A stretch of 64,000 nt of DNA from Solitalea koreensis (GCF_900182575.1 NZ_FXSZ01000002.1:1-64000); one strand, 5' to 3'. Counted from the first letter of the stretch, positions 42,414-52,112 are shown. The notes: generated from the sequence alone by a model not told the origin. A program made the numbers and translations.

Positions 42414-43889
42414 ATGGCTAAAGATTTAACAAGCAGAGAACAAGATTATTCACAATGGTATAATGAAATAGTAACCAAGGCCGACCTTGCCGAACACTCA
42501 TCAGTTAGAGGTTGTATGGTTATTAAACCCTATGGTTATTCAATTTGGGAAAAAATGCAAGCGGTTCTTGATAAAAAATTTAAGGATACCGGTCATTCCA
42601 ATGCCTATTTCCCTTTATTCATTCCGAAATCATTTCTGTCTAAAGAAGCAGCCCATGTAGAAGGTTTTGCAAAAGAATGCGCTGTTGTAACCCATTATCG
42701 CCTTAAAGTTGATCCTGAAACCGGAGGTGTTATCGTTGATCCTGAAGCAAAGCTGGAAGAAGAACTAATCGTTCGTCCAACCTCTGAAACCATTATTTGG
42801 AATACTTACAAAGGTTGGATTCAATCGTACAGAGATCTTCCAATATTAGTAAATCAATGGGCCAATGTGGTTCGTTGGGAAATGCGTACACGTTTATTTT
42901 TAAGAACGGCGGAGTTTTTATGGCAAGAAGGTCACACGGCTCATGCTACAGCTGAAGAAGCAATTGCTGAAACCGAACAAATGCTGGAAGTGTATGCTGA
43001 TTTTGCAGAAAACTGGATGGCTTTGCCTGTGGTGAAAGGACGTAAAACGCCAAACGAACGTTTCGCAGGAGCTCTAGATACCTATTGCATTGAAGCTTTG
43101 ATGCAAGATGGAAAAGCGTTACAAGCTGGCACTTCACATTTCTTAGGCCAGAATTTTGCCAAAGCTTTTGATGTGAAATTTACAAGTAAAGAAGGTAAAC
43201 TGGATCATGTTTGGGCTACATCATGGGGGGTTTCTACCCGTTTAATGGGAGCTCTTGTTATGGCTCATTCTGATGATGACGGATTAGTTCTTCCTCCAAA
43301 ACTTGCGCCTATACAAGTGGTAATTGTTCCTATTTATAAAGGCGACGAAGAGTTTGATAAAATCAGTGAAACGGCGAATTCAATTAAAAAGAATTTAGAA
43401 TCTAAAGGTATTTCTGTCAAATATGATAATAGAGATACGCAGCGCCCTGGCTTTAAGTTTGCTGAATGGGAATTGAAAGGTGTTCCGGTTCGTATTGCGA
43501 TTGGTGCCCGTGATCTTGCTAATCAAACGGTTGAGGTTGCTCGTCGTGATACAAAAGAGAAAGCCGTGTATGAAATGTCAAACCTTGAATTAAAAGTTGA
43601 ACAACTATTAGAAGATATTCAAAACAACATTTACAGTAAGGCTAAAGCGTTCCGTGATGAAAATATTACTAAAGTAGATTCATACGATGATTTTAAACGT
43701 GTTTTGGATGAGAAGCCTGGATTTGTTGCTGCTCATTGGGATGGAACAGCTGAAACTGAACAGGTGATAAAAGATGAAACTAAAGCAACAATTCGTTGTA
43801 TTCCATTAAATAATTCATTAGAAGAAGGTCGGTGTATTTTAACCGGAAAACCTTCTACTCAGCGTGTTTTGTTTGCAAGAGCATACTAA
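42414..43889 (+). CDS. proS: Prolyl-tRNA synthetase (type 3, archaeal/eukaryote-like)
   Basis: A 491-residue class II synthetase that charges tRNA-Pro. The class II motifs are seen in GCMVIKPYGYSIWEKMQ, VRPTSETIIWNTYK, LRTAEFLWQEGHTAH and GTSHFLGQNFAKAFDV. It lacks the insertion domain of bacterial type 1 ProRS and has the C-terminal extension ending in FARAY, as in archaeal and eukaryotic enzymes, and as is usual for Bacteroidetes. It stands alone and ends at a strong terminator. Confidence 0.96.
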   Translation: MAKDLTSREQDYSQWYNEIVTKADLAEHSSVRGCMVIKPYGYSIWEKMQAVLDKKFKDTGHSNAYFPLFIPKSFLSKEAAHVEGFAKECAVVTHYRLKVDPETGGVIVDPEAKLEEELIVRPTSETIIWNTYKGWIQSYRDLPILVNQWANVVRWEMRTRLFLRTAEFLWQEGHTAHATAEEAIAETEQMLEVYADFAENWMALPVVKGRKTPNERFAGALDTYCIEALMQDGKALQAGTSHFLGQNFAKAFDVKFTSKEGKLDHVWATSWGVSTRLMGALVMAHSDDDGLVLPPKLAPIQVVIVPIYKGDEEFDKISETANSIKKNLESKGISVKYDNRDTQRPGFKFAEWELKGVPVRIAIGARDLANQTVEVARRDTKEKAVYEMSNLELKVEQLLEDIQNNIYSKAKAFRDENITKVDSYDDFKRVLDEKPGFVAAHWDGTAETEQVIKDETKATIRCIPLNNSLEEGRCILTGKPSTQRVLFARAY

Positions 43890-43903
43890 GTTAAGAGTGT
43901 TGA

Positions 43904-43946
43904 ATTATAAAAAAAGGCGAAGATTATCTTCGCCTTTTTTTATAAT
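43904..43946. terminator. Bidirectional terminator, perfect 20-bp stem
   Basis: Arms 43904-43923 and 43927-43946 are perfect 20-base complements with a 3-base loop. The core GGCGAAGA/TCTTCGCC is flanked by seven A and seven T. It serves convergent proS and the SulP gene. Confidence 0.93.
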
Positions 43947-43957
43947 ATCTATTAAAC

Positions 43958-46183
43958 TTATGCTGTAAATTTTTCTTCAACTTTGGGCAGGAGAGCTTCT
44001 TCATAAAAAGTAACTTCTCCTGAATCAATATTGTAAATGCCTCCTACTAAGCCAATTTGTTTCTTTTCTAACATTTCGGCAAGAATAGGACTGGCCTCTT
44101 TGACTTTGTTCATTGCAGTAAAAACATTAAGGCGGGTTACATTATTTACAAAAACATAATTGGATGAATCTCGATTTTCCATTGTTGTAATCTCTGCATC
44201 TAATGCAGGCTTAAACTTCTCGAGTAATGTTGTAAGATTTCCCATTTTCACATGATCACATGCACCTTTTACGGCTCCACAGCCGGTATGCCCAAGTATT
44301 ACGATCAATTTTGAGCCTGCTACTTTACAAGCAAATTCCATACTTCCTAAAATGTCGTCATTGACTACATTACCTGCAATACGTACACTAAAGATATCAC
44401 CCAATCCTTGATCAAAAATAACTTCAGCTGAAGTCCGTGAATCAATGCAACTCAAAATAACAGCATGAGGATATTGCGCTTTTGCTGTTTCGTGCACTAG
44501 GTGAGAATTACTGCGATAAAGACTATTGCTCTTGACAAAGCGGCGGTTACCATCTTTTAAAATCTGTAGTACTTCCGTCGGAGTTAATTTCGACTGTGTT
44601 TGCTCAGTAGGCGCGCTTAAGAAACTAACATGGTTTTGTTGTACATAACGGTCTTTAAAGCCTAACAAGTTTAGTTCAATATTCCTACTTGGTGCCTTAT
44701 TATTTTTAAACTCATTAATAATTTCCAAAATATCATGGTCGATATAAAAAGAGTACGTGGCATCAATAATAACCTTTGAGTTTTCAGGAATCTTTTCCAA
44801 CGTTACTATTAAAGCCGCCTTGTTTAAAAAAGAGACTTCTTCTGATAGTTCAATACGAATTACTTCACCAATATGATATCGTTCCTTGGCAAAGAAATAA
44901 GAATTTTTAAGGTTGTTTTTAAGAATATAGAATACACTCATTGTCAACCCAATTCCGATACCCATTAACAGATCTGTAAATACGATTGCAATAACGGTTA
45001 TAATAAAAGGAATAAATTGATTCCATCCTGCAGCGAAAACGTCTTTAAAAATTTTAACCTTAGCTAATTTATACCCCGTCATAATTAAAATTGCAGCTAA
45101 GGCTGCTAGAGGAATTAAATTCAACAAACGAGGTATGAACAAGGCTGAAAGCAAAAGCAAAGTACCATGAATGATGGCCGATAATTTAGTTTTTGCGCCC
45201 GATTGCACATTCGCCGAGCTTCGTACAATTACCGAAGTAATTGGTAAACCACCTATTAACCCGGAAACAATATTACCAATACCTTGAGCGGTTAATTCGC
45301 GACTAGTAGGTGAATGTCGTTTTTCGGGATCGATTTTATCAACAGCTTCCAAGCTCAACAATGATTCGAGTGATGCTACAATTGCCAATGTAATAGCAAT
45401 CATATAAACTTGTTTATTTGCTATTCCTGAAAAATCAGGAAATGAAAATTGTCCTATGAAATCGTTGAGGCCGTTGTTAACCGGGATACTTACAAGATGA
45501 GAATCATTCAAAACCAAAGGTCCTCCATTGATCTTAAAGATATAATTTAGAAAAATACCCATAAGTACGACCGCTAGAGGTGCCGGGAAAAGTTTAAACT
45601 TTTTAAACATGGGCTTTTCCCAAAGAAGTAAAATACCAATTGAAACAGCCGCAATGATAGTTGCTCCCAAATGCAGTTGACCCATGGTTGCAAGTATCTC
45701 AGTAAACGTATTTTTTTGATCTGCCTGAAGAAATGCAAGGTCTCCTTCAGCATTCTTATCGTATCCTAAAGCATGAGGAACTTGTTTTAATATCAAGATG
45801 ATACCAATAGCAGCCAACATTCCTTTAATTACATTTGAAGGAATATAATTAGCAACAGCACCGGCTTTTAACAACCCTAAAATCAGTTGAATAGCTCCAG
45901 CTATTGTTATAGCCAATAAAAACAATTGATATGATCCAAGAGAGGTGATCGCACTTAAAACAATAGCAGTTAAACCTGCTGCCGGTCCACTTACACTCAA
46001 TTGTGATCCACTAAGCGTACCAACCACAATACCTCCAACCATTCCTGCTATTAATCCGGAAAATAAAGGAGCACCGGAGGCTAATGCAACACCCAAACAC
46101 AAGGGTAGGGCTACCAAAAAAACGACAATACTTGCCGGAAAATCATTTTTTATATTAGATAATAGATTATCAGTTGTTTTCAT
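43958..46183 (-). CDS. SulP family anion transporter fused to beta-carbonic anhydrase
   Basis: A 741-residue fusion. Residues about 1-410 form a SulP membrane domain with some ten helices (start FPASIVVFLVALPLCLGVAL; GLIGGLPITSVIVRSSANVQ), followed by a STAS-like segment to about 520. The C-terminal 200 residues are a beta-carbonic anhydrase: Cys579, Asp581 and Arg583 in SCIDSRTSAEV, and His632 and Cys635 in GHTGCGAVKGA give the zinc site. It probably imports bicarbonate and equilibrates it with CO2 at the inner face. Such fusions are known in several phyla. All zinc ligands are present, so the enzyme should be active. Confidence 0.92.
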   Translation of the reverse strand: MKTTDNLLSNIKNDFPASIVVFLVALPLCLGVALASGAPLFSGLIAGMVGGIVVGTLSGSQLSVSGPAAGLTAIVLSAITSLGSYQLFLLAITIAGAIQLILGLLKAGAVANYIPSNVIKGMLAAIGIILILKQVPHALGYDKNAEGDLAFLQADQKNTFTEILATMGQLHLGATIIAAVSIGILLLWEKPMFKKFKLFPAPLAVVLMGIFLNYIFKINGGPLVLNDSHLVSIPVNNGLNDFIGQFSFPDFSGIANKQVYMIAITLAIVASLESLLSLEAVDKIDPEKRHSPTSRELTAQGIGNIVSGLIGGLPITSVIVRSSANVQSGAKTKLSAIIHGTLLLLSALFIPRLLNLIPLAALAAILIMTGYKLAKVKIFKDVFAAGWNQFIPFIITVIAIVFTDLLMGIGIGLTMSVFYILKNNLKNSYFFAKERYHIGEVIRIELSEEVSFLNKAALIVTLEKIPENSKVIIDATYSFYIDHDILEIINEFKNNKAPSRNIELNLLGFKDRYVQQNHVSFLSAPTEQTQSKLTPTEVLQILKDGNRRFVKSNSLYRSNSHLVHETAKAQYPHAVILSCIDSRTSAEVIFDQGLGDIFSVRIAGNVVNDDILGSMEFACKVAGSKLIVILGHTGCGAVKGACDHVKMGNLTTLLEKFKPALDAEITTMENRDSSNYVFVNNVTRLNVFTAMNKVKEASPILAEMLEKKQIGLVGGIYNIDSGEVTFYEEALLPKVEEKFTA

Positions 46184-46399
46184 TTGTTATAAGTTGTGAT
46201 AATAGTTATGAACTAATTATCATAAAACAATAGTTAACAAGAAAGGAATTGCAATGCAGTTATAAAAACTTACTCATAAACAATGCATTAAGTAAATTTT
46301 ATAATAATTTAAAGACCTTTCTCTTGAATTCGTAATAAATTTTCAGAAATAAATTCCAGTCGGAAATATCCAAGTGGAAGAATTTTAATAATGATTGAA
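46184..46399. other. Non-coding stretch upstream of the SulP fusion
   Basis: These 216 bases hold the presumed promoter of the SulP gene. TGATAAT (46197-46203) and ATTATCA (46216-46222) form an inverted repeat 14 bases before the start codon, which might be a regulatory site. No gene is seen. Confidence 0.35.
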
Positions 46400-46702
46400 T
46401 TAGGAAAGGTCAGGGGGAGGGACGATTTTCTCAATTACAGGTTGAGTATACCATGAAGATTGATTTACATTTAGAGCAAGCGTTATTGAGGTAATTTTTC
46501 TGATTCTTGCATGAAGATGATCACTAAAGAACTTTTCTTCAAAAGCTTTTTTCTTTACGAGTTTATTGTCATGCTCATCTTGTAAATCTTCAACAAGCAC
46601 TATACTTGCATTCAATACACCATGCACAATAGTAGTCACCTCATTACCAATAATGGTAAAAAGAGTGAATAGCATAATATATTGAACCCAGTTTCTTAAC
46701 AT
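46400..46702 (-). CDS. Small protein of unknown function
   Basis: A 100-residue protein with a hydrophobic N-terminus (VQYIMLFTLFTIIGNEVTTI) that could be a membrane helix or a signal segment, and a charged middle (EDLQDEHDNKLVKKKAFEE) ending in PVIEKIVPPPDLS. I do not recognise it. It is separated from the ABC transporter gene upstream by a terminator. Its coding status rests on an uninterrupted frame with a plausible ATG and codon use. Confidence 0.55.
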   Translation of the reverse strand: MLRNWVQYIMLFTLFTIIGNEVTTIVHGVLNASIVLVEDLQDEHDNKLVKKKAFEEKFFSDHLHARIRKITSITLALNVNQSSWYTQPVIEKIVPPPDLS

Positions 46703-46735
46703 TTAAGCGCGCAAAGTAATATATGTTTTTCATAA

Positions 46736-46771
46736 AAAAAAAGTCCTATGATAAATCACAGGACTTTTTTT
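46736..46771. terminator. Terminator of the ABC exporter gene
   Basis: A 12-bp stem, seven A then GTCCT (46736-46747) with AGGAC then seven T (46760-46771). It lies three bases after the exporter gene on the minus strand. Confidence 0.87.
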
Positions 46772-46774
46772 GTT

Positions 46775-48595
46775 TTATGCTTCAAATTGTAGTTCGCTTA
46801 AGTAGCGATACAAGCCGTTATCCTTAAGCATCAAATCATTATGATTGCCTACTTCAATAACTTTACCTTTTTCTATGACAACAATTTTATCAGCTTCACG
46901 AATTGTTGAAAGTCGGTGAGCAATGATAATTGAAGTTCGGTTTTTCATTAATTCCTCTAAGGCTTCTTGAACCAAACGCTCTGATTCAGAATCTAATGAA
47001 CTGGTTGCTTCGTCCAGAATTAAAATTACTGGATTCTTCAACAATGCACGGGCGATAGCAATACGCTGACGTTGACCTCCTGAAAGTTTTACACCGCGTT
47101 CACCAACTAATGTATCATATCCTTCAGGGAAAGTCATGATAAAGTTATGAGCATTTGCACCTTTAGCGGCTTCAATTATTTCTTCATCTGAAGCGCCTAT
47201 CTTACCGTAAGCAATGTTCTCTTTAATACTTCCTCCGAATAATAAAACATCTTGCGGAACAATGGCTATCTGATTACGAATATCAGTTAAGGAATAATTG
47301 TTCGATGGTTTTCCATCATATAAAAGCTGACCTTTTTGAGGTTCGTAGAAGCGTAAAACCATTTGTGCGATGGTAGATTTACCGGCACCACTTGGGCCAA
47401 CTATAGCAATACGTTCACCAGCATTGGCGGTAAATGAAACATCATTCAATACACCAATTTCAGGGCGCGAAGGGTAATTGAAATGAATATTATTGAAAGA
47501 TATATCGCCTTTTAAGTGTTGTTTTACACTGTTTTCAGCCGAAACAATGCTAATTGGTTCATTGTGTTCCTTAAGCAATTCAACCACACGTTCTGTAGCA
47601 CCTAAGGTTTTCTGTAATTGTGCATATAACTCTGCAAAGCCACCCATTGCGCCGCCAACAAACCCAGAATACAGAATAAACTGAGTAAGCTGACCAACTG
47701 TAATTTCACCGGATTGAACCATTCGTGAACCATACCAAATTACGGCTACAATTGATCCAAAAAGACCCATTGTAATAAATACCACAAATCCGCCACGGTA
47801 TTTAGCGCCTCTCATGGCATATTTAACTACTTTATCGATGCTATTACTATAACGAACAGCTTCATACGCTTCGTTAACGAAAGCTTTAACGCTTGATATT
47901 CCTTGTAAGGTTTCTTCAACAATAATATTTGACTCTGCAAGCTTATCTTGTGCCTTACGTGATATTTTACGAATAAATCGACCGAAGAAAATAGCAGCCG
48001 CAATCAAAAACGGAAAGATGCTCAGCATCATCAAGGTAAGCTTTAACGAAACCAAACAAAGTGCGGTCACACCACCTGCTAATACAATGATTTGTCTTAA
48101 AAACTCTGAAAATGTAGTTGTGATGCTATCTTGAATTTGAGAAAGATCAGCTGAAATACGGCTATTTAATTCACCCACTCGGCGACGGGAAAAGAAATCC
48201 ATCGAAAGTGTGATCAATTTAAAGTAAGTGTCTTTACGAATGCTTGCAAGTGTTTTCTCGGCTACTTCAACAAACCAAAGAATACGGAAAAAAGAAAAGA
48301 ATGCTTGAACACATAAAATACCAACCAACAACAAAGCAATCTCATTGATATTGTTAAGGGTTTCACGTTTTATACTATTAGTAGCTGAATCAATCAGGCT
48401 ACCCATTTCTTTAGGAATAAAAAGAAATGCAATTGTGGAAAGCAGCAGAAATAACAGCCCAAAACCGAATTTTAAACGGTAGGGCTTCATGTACTTTAAA
48501 AGAATTGCTGCATTTTTTAATGAATCCTTAGTAATCTTTGCTTTGGGTAATTCCTGTTCAGTAGGATTCCCACTATTTAACCGCGCACGCGCCAT
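46775..48595 (-). CDS. ABC exporter, fused permease and ATPase (MsbA-like)
   Basis: A 606-residue half-transporter. The N-terminal 330 residues contain six membrane helices of an ABC type 1 exporter. The ATPase has Walker A GPSGAGKST, Q-loop IAIVPQDVLLFGGSI, signature LSGGQRQRIAIARAL, Walker B ILILDEATSSLD and H-loop IIAHRLSTI. It acts as a homodimer and resembles MsbA and the lipid or drug exporters. The substrate is not readable. Its start lies about 150 bases downstream of the ABM gene. Confidence 0.92.
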   Translation of the reverse strand: MARARLNSGNPTEQELPKAKITKDSLKNAAILLKYMKPYRLKFGFGLLFLLLSTIAFLFIPKEMGSLIDSATNSIKRETLNNINEIALLLVGILCVQAFFSFFRILWFVEVAEKTLASIRKDTYFKLITLSMDFFSRRRVGELNSRISADLSQIQDSITTTFSEFLRQIIVLAGGVTALCLVSLKLTLMMLSIFPFLIAAAIFFGRFIRKISRKAQDKLAESNIIVEETLQGISSVKAFVNEAYEAVRYSNSIDKVVKYAMRGAKYRGGFVVFITMGLFGSIVAVIWYGSRMVQSGEITVGQLTQFILYSGFVGGAMGGFAELYAQLQKTLGATERVVELLKEHNEPISIVSAENSVKQHLKGDISFNNIHFNYPSRPEIGVLNDVSFTANAGERIAIVGPSGAGKSTIAQMVLRFYEPQKGQLLYDGKPSNNYSLTDIRNQIAIVPQDVLLFGGSIKENIAYGKIGASDEEIIEAAKGANAHNFIMTFPEGYDTLVGERGVKLSGGQRQRIAIARALLKNPVILILDEATSSLDSESERLVQEALEELMKNRTSIIIAHRLSTIREADKIVVIEKGKVIEVGNHNDLMLKDNGLYRYLSELQFEA

Positions 48596-48744
48596 CTATC
48601 TGAAAATTTAGTATGCTGCAAAAATAATAAAATTGAGTAAGGGTGCCTTTTAAGACAAAAAAATGACAGGAAAATGATGAAGAAGCAGCAGAAAGTATAA
48701 AGTTGTCTCGGATTTTACTTTTATCTATAAGCTTTCTGCTTTCG

Positions 48745-49038
48745 CTATGCACTACTAGCCACTACTGTGCTCCAAGCTTCAGGTTTATCATTGAAAAGAA
48801 TCTTAGTTGCGGCCCAGGTTGTTAAAAAAAGTTCTGAATGTCGATAAATTTCAAGATGATCTTCACTTTCCCATTTACTGAATGTAAAAAAACGGTTCGG
48901 TGATGTTGTATCGTTTAAAAGTTCAAGATGATAGCAACCTTCAAAATTTCTGATTTTACCTTTTGATGCTTCAAATATTTCCAAAAATGTTTCTACGTGT
49001 TCCGGTTGGAAACTCATTTTTACAATTCTATTGATCAT
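48745..49038 (-). CDS. Antibiotic biosynthesis monooxygenase (ABM) domain protein
   Basis: A 97-residue ABM-fold protein: VKMSFQPEHVETFLEIFEAS, then GCYHLELLNDTTSPNRFFTF, and SKWESEDHLEIYRHSELFLT. The fold is a small ferredoxin-like dimer found in quinol monooxygenases and haem-degrading proteins. No haem-binding residue can be fixed. The function could be quinone detoxification. It lies about 100 bases downstream of the SAM hydrolase gene, with a 15-bp hairpin between. Confidence 0.82.
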   Translation of the reverse strand: MINRIVKMSFQPEHVETFLEIFEASKGKIRNFEGCYHLELLNDTTSPNRFFTFSKWESEDHLEIYRHSELFLTTWAATKILFNDKPEAWSTVVASSA

Positions 49039-49059
49039 GCTTATTAAGTTAAAAGATAA

Positions 49060-49106
49060 AGGCTTGAGGTTTTAGCATACAAGTTTGAATTTAAAACCTC
49101 AAGCCT
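49060..49106. repeat. Perfect 15-bp inverted repeat of the TTGAGGTTT family
   Basis: AGGCTTGAGGTTTTA (49060-49074) and TAAAACCTCAAGCCT (49092-49106) are exact complements across a 17-base spacer. On the minus strand, TTTATCTTTT follows, so it may be a terminator of the SAM hydrolase gene. Further half-copies (CTCAAGCCC, AAGCCTGAAACCT) continue to 49127. Confidence 0.7.
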
Positions 49107-49137
49107 CAAGCCCAAAGCCTGAAACCTACAACTTACT

Positions 49138-49920
49138 TTATTTATCGTAAAATTCAATCCTTATGATATCTCCGACGTGTAGTCCAAGTAAACCTGCGGC
49201 ATTGCCTTTGTTGATGGCAATTTCCAGAAAATTAGAGATGCTAAAAATGCAAAGTTTTTCACCTTCGGGAACTTCATTGTAATGGATATTTATCTTATTA
49301 ATGGATTCATTTCTTCGGAAATAAACCTCAAATCTACGCTTCATTCGAGCTGATTCAAACAGTTCTTTTGTAATATTGGTAATCACATTTTGAAATGAAT
49401 CAATATAGATTACAGAACCTCTGATTATATTTTGTTCAACTACGGGCTGAATCAACGAGCGATGATTATAATCGGTGGTTTCTGCACCCAAACCCGTTAA
49501 AACACCTCCGTTCGCCAGATGACAGGCTGCTTTTACAAAAATATCCAGTAAAGGAAAATGTAAGAACTTCGCTTCAGCTTTAATATTAATTGCTACAATT
49601 TTGGTGGGTGGATGTTCAAATAGTAATGAAAAAATACCATTGTCAGGACCTACAAAATAATGACCATCACTCGCCATTGCTAAGTAGCGCGGATTGGATC
49701 CGTAGTTGGCATCAATACCTATAAGATGGACGGTTCCCTTCGGGAAAAATTTGTAACTATTTTTGAGAATGAAAGCTGCCTGCGGTATATTGTAAGATGA
49801 TATTTGATGGGAAACATCTATAATGTTTGCATTAGGCAGTTGCGATAGAATGGCGCCTTTTAAAGCACTTTGATAAAAGTCTTTGTGCCCAAGGTCGGTT
49901 GTTAAAGTAATAATTGCCAT
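49138..49920 (-). CDS. S-adenosylmethionine hydroxide adenosyltransferase (SAM hydrolase)
   Basis: A 260-residue DUF62 enzyme. It has the N-terminal LTTDLGHKDFYQSALKGAIL, then GTVHLIGIDANYGSNPRYLA, the active-site GPDNGIFSLL, and a C-terminal beta barrel (LGLHVGDIIRIEFYDK). It resembles SAM chlorinase and fluorinase enzymes but, without the halogenase-specific loop, should hydrolyse SAM to adenosine and methionine. Length is normal. It is divergent from phoH. Confidence 0.88.
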   Translation of the reverse strand: MAIITLTTDLGHKDFYQSALKGAILSQLPNANIIDVSHQISSYNIPQAAFILKNSYKFFPKGTVHLIGIDANYGSNPRYLAMASDGHYFVGPDNGIFSLLFEHPPTKIVAINIKAEAKFLHFPLLDIFVKAACHLANGGVLTGLGAETTDYNHRSLIQPVVEQNIIRGSVIYIDSFQNVITNITKELFESARMKRRFEVYFRRNESINKINIHYNEVPEGEKLCIFSISNFLEIAINKGNAAGLLGLHVGDIIRIEFYDK

Positions 49921-50079
49921 TCGCTAATATTTGGTTATTTTTACGCTAAATTAATCGGTAGAAGTAGAATAAATGCTTATATTAATAACATTGAATTATT
50001 CAATCGACCATAAATATAAGGCTCTCCGGCTGAAAATCAGAACCACAAATATTAAAATTTTATCTAAAAAGTAACGATT

Positions 50080-51036
50080 TTGAGTGAAGCTATTTTAAAC
50101 CTTGAAACCATTGACCCCAAAATTTTCTGGGGAACAACCAACGAACACTTTGAAATTCTGAAACGTAATTTCCCCAAACTGAAGCTTGTAGCCAGGGGAA
50201 CTGAACTAAAAGCTTTAGGCGATGAAATGGAATTAATAAGTTTTACTGAAAAGTTTGACCGACTTGCTTCTCATTTCGAAAAATTCCACTCAATTACTTC
50301 GCGTGATTTCGAGCATATTCTTGGCATAACCAATGGTAACTCATCTGCCCAGGCTACGGTTCCTATTGAACCCAATAACAAGGATGTTCTTGTTTTCGGT
50401 CCTAACGGAATAATGGTTCGAGCTCGAAGTGAAAATCAGCGTAAAATGGTGGATAGAGCAGTAAATAATGATATTATTTTTGCTATTGGCCCAGCAGGAA
50501 CGGGGAAAACCTATACAGCCGTTGCACTTGCCGTAAGAGCTTTAAAAAACAAGGAAGTAAAACGTATTATTTTAACGCGTCCAGCTGTTGAAGCAGGGGA
50601 GAACCTTGGTTTTTTACCTGGGGACCTGAAAGAAAAAGTAGATCCATATTTACGTCCTTTATATGATGCATTGGATGATATGATTCCCGCTGAAAAACTT
50701 AAAACATATCTTGAAAATCGCACCATTGAAATAGCGCCATTAGCATTCATGCGCGGACGTACACTTGATAATGCATTTGTAATATTGGATGAGGCTCAAA
50801 ATGCTACGGATATGCAGCTTAAAATGTTTTTGACTCGTATGGGGCCTTCAGCTAAATTCATTGTAACAGGAGATATTACTCAAATCGATTTGCCGAAAAA
50901 GCAAATGTCAGGATTGTTCAAGGCACTTGAAATTTTACCTAACATACCCGGAATTGATATCATTTATTTAAATGGATCAGATGTAGTTCGACATAAACTT
51001 GTTCGTAAGATTTTAGAGGCCTACGGCGACATATAA
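50080..51036 (+). CDS. PhoH-like ATPase
   Basis: A 318-residue PhoH family protein. The P-loop is GPAGTGKTYTAVALAV, the Walker B motif FVILDEAQNATDMQLKMF, and TGDITQIDLPKKQMSGL is a family stretch. The N-terminus has a small domain ahead of the ATPase. Its function is linked to RNA metabolism and ribosome quality control in other bacteria. The start is TTG at 50080; no ATG fits before the conserved MSEAILNLE. It lies in a region of three TTG-started genes. Confidence 0.9.
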   Translation: MSEAILNLETIDPKIFWGTTNEHFEILKRNFPKLKLVARGTELKALGDEMELISFTEKFDRLASHFEKFHSITSRDFEHILGITNGNSSAQATVPIEPNNKDVLVFGPNGIMVRARSENQRKMVDRAVNNDIIFAIGPAGTGKTYTAVALAVRALKNKEVKRIILTRPAVEAGENLGFLPGDLKEKVDPYLRPLYDALDDMIPAEKLKTYLENRTIEIAPLAFMRGRTLDNAFVILDEAQNATDMQLKMFLTRMGPSAKFIVTGDITQIDLPKKQMSGLFKALEILPNIPGIDIIYLNGSDVVRHKLVRKILEAYGDI

Positions 51037-51100
51037 ACAAACGGAAAATAGGTGACGTTCGATCACCATAAGCACTAAATTATTAATATTTTAAAAAACA

Positions 51101-52051
51101 ATGAACGCTTTACAGAATACCAATTATAATTTCCCAGGGCAGAAAAACTTTTATAAAGGCAAAGTACGTGATGTATATACTATAAATGATGACTATTTAG
51201 TGATGGTAGTATCTGATCGTATTTCTGCATTCGATGTAGTTTTGCCACGTGCTATTCCTTATAAAGGACAAGTTTTAAACCAAATTGCAGCACGCTTTTT
51301 AGCAGCTACAAGCGATATTGTTCCAAATTGGGTTATTGATGTTCCGGATGCAAACGTTACAATTGGTTTACAATGCGAAACATATCCGGTTGAAATGGTA
51401 GTTAGAGGCTATTTAGCTGGTCATGCTGCCCGTGAATATAAGGATGGAAAACGCATGCTATGTGGAGTTGCCTTACCAGAAGGTTTAAAAGAAAACGATA
51501 AACTACCTCAACCAATCATTACTCCAACTACCAAAGCGAAGGAAGGGCATGATATGGATATCTCCAGAGAAGAAATCATTGCGCAGGGAATCGTTTCAGA
51601 AGAGGAGTACACTCAGTTAGAGAATTACACCCTTGCCTTATATGCTAGAGGCACCGAAATGGCTGCCGACCGTGGATTAATTTTGGTGGATACAAAGTAT
51701 GAATTCGGTAAAAAAGACGGTAAGATTTATTTAATAGATGAGATTCACACTCCTGATTCTTCCCGCTACTTTTATAAAGATACCTATCAAGAATTGCAAG
51801 AATCAAATCAACCACAGCGTCAACTTTCAAAAGAATTTGTTCGTCAATGGTTGATTGAAAATGGATTTCAAGGAAAAGATGGTCAGAGTGTACCAGAAAT
51901 GACTGACAGCATAGTGAGTTCTATTTCAGATCGTTACATTGAATTGTATGAGAAGATTATTGGTGAAAATTTTGTAAAAAACAACACCGATAATATTGTA
52001 ACAAGGGTTGAACGAAACGTTACAGAGTTTTTAAAAAATAAAAATCAATAG
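51101..52051 (+). CDS. purC: Phosphoribosylaminoimidazolesuccinocarboxamide synthase
   Basis: A 316-residue SAICAR synthase that joins CAIR and aspartate with ATP in purine synthesis. Evidence is YKGKVRDVYTINDDYLVMV at the N-terminus, SDRISAFDVVLPRAIPYKG, VEMVVRGYLAGHAAREYK, and DTKYEFGKKDGKIYLIDEI with TPDSSRYF. The purK-purE pair lies 43 kb away in this window, so purine genes are scattered. The upstream gap has a small hairpin, GGTGA/TCACC at 51051-51067, of unknown meaning. Confidence 0.96.
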   Translation: MNALQNTNYNFPGQKNFYKGKVRDVYTINDDYLVMVVSDRISAFDVVLPRAIPYKGQVLNQIAARFLAATSDIVPNWVIDVPDANVTIGLQCETYPVEMVVRGYLAGHAAREYKDGKRMLCGVALPEGLKENDKLPQPIITPTTKAKEGHDMDISREEIIAQGIVSEEEYTQLENYTLALYARGTEMAADRGLILVDTKYEFGKKDGKIYLIDEIHTPDSSRYFYKDTYQELQESNQPQRQLSKEFVRQWLIENGFQGKDGQSVPEMTDSIVSSISDRYIELYEKIIGENFVKNNTDNIVTRVERNVTEFLKNKNQ

Positions 52052-52112
52052 TAATTTTTTAAAAAAAATAACCTTAATTTGGTTTTAACAAAATTAAAAT
52101 ACGTTTTCTCTT

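Noticed and set aside
43904..43946. Long perfect inverted repeats as transposon ends or CRISPR-like repeats
   Set aside because: Loops are only 3-13 bases, the arms differ from site to site, and all lie directly after stop codons with T runs, which fits terminators.
51051..51067. Small hairpin before purC as a riboswitch
   Set aside because: A 5-bp stem with a 7-base loop lacks any purine-riboswitch core and no terminator follows it.
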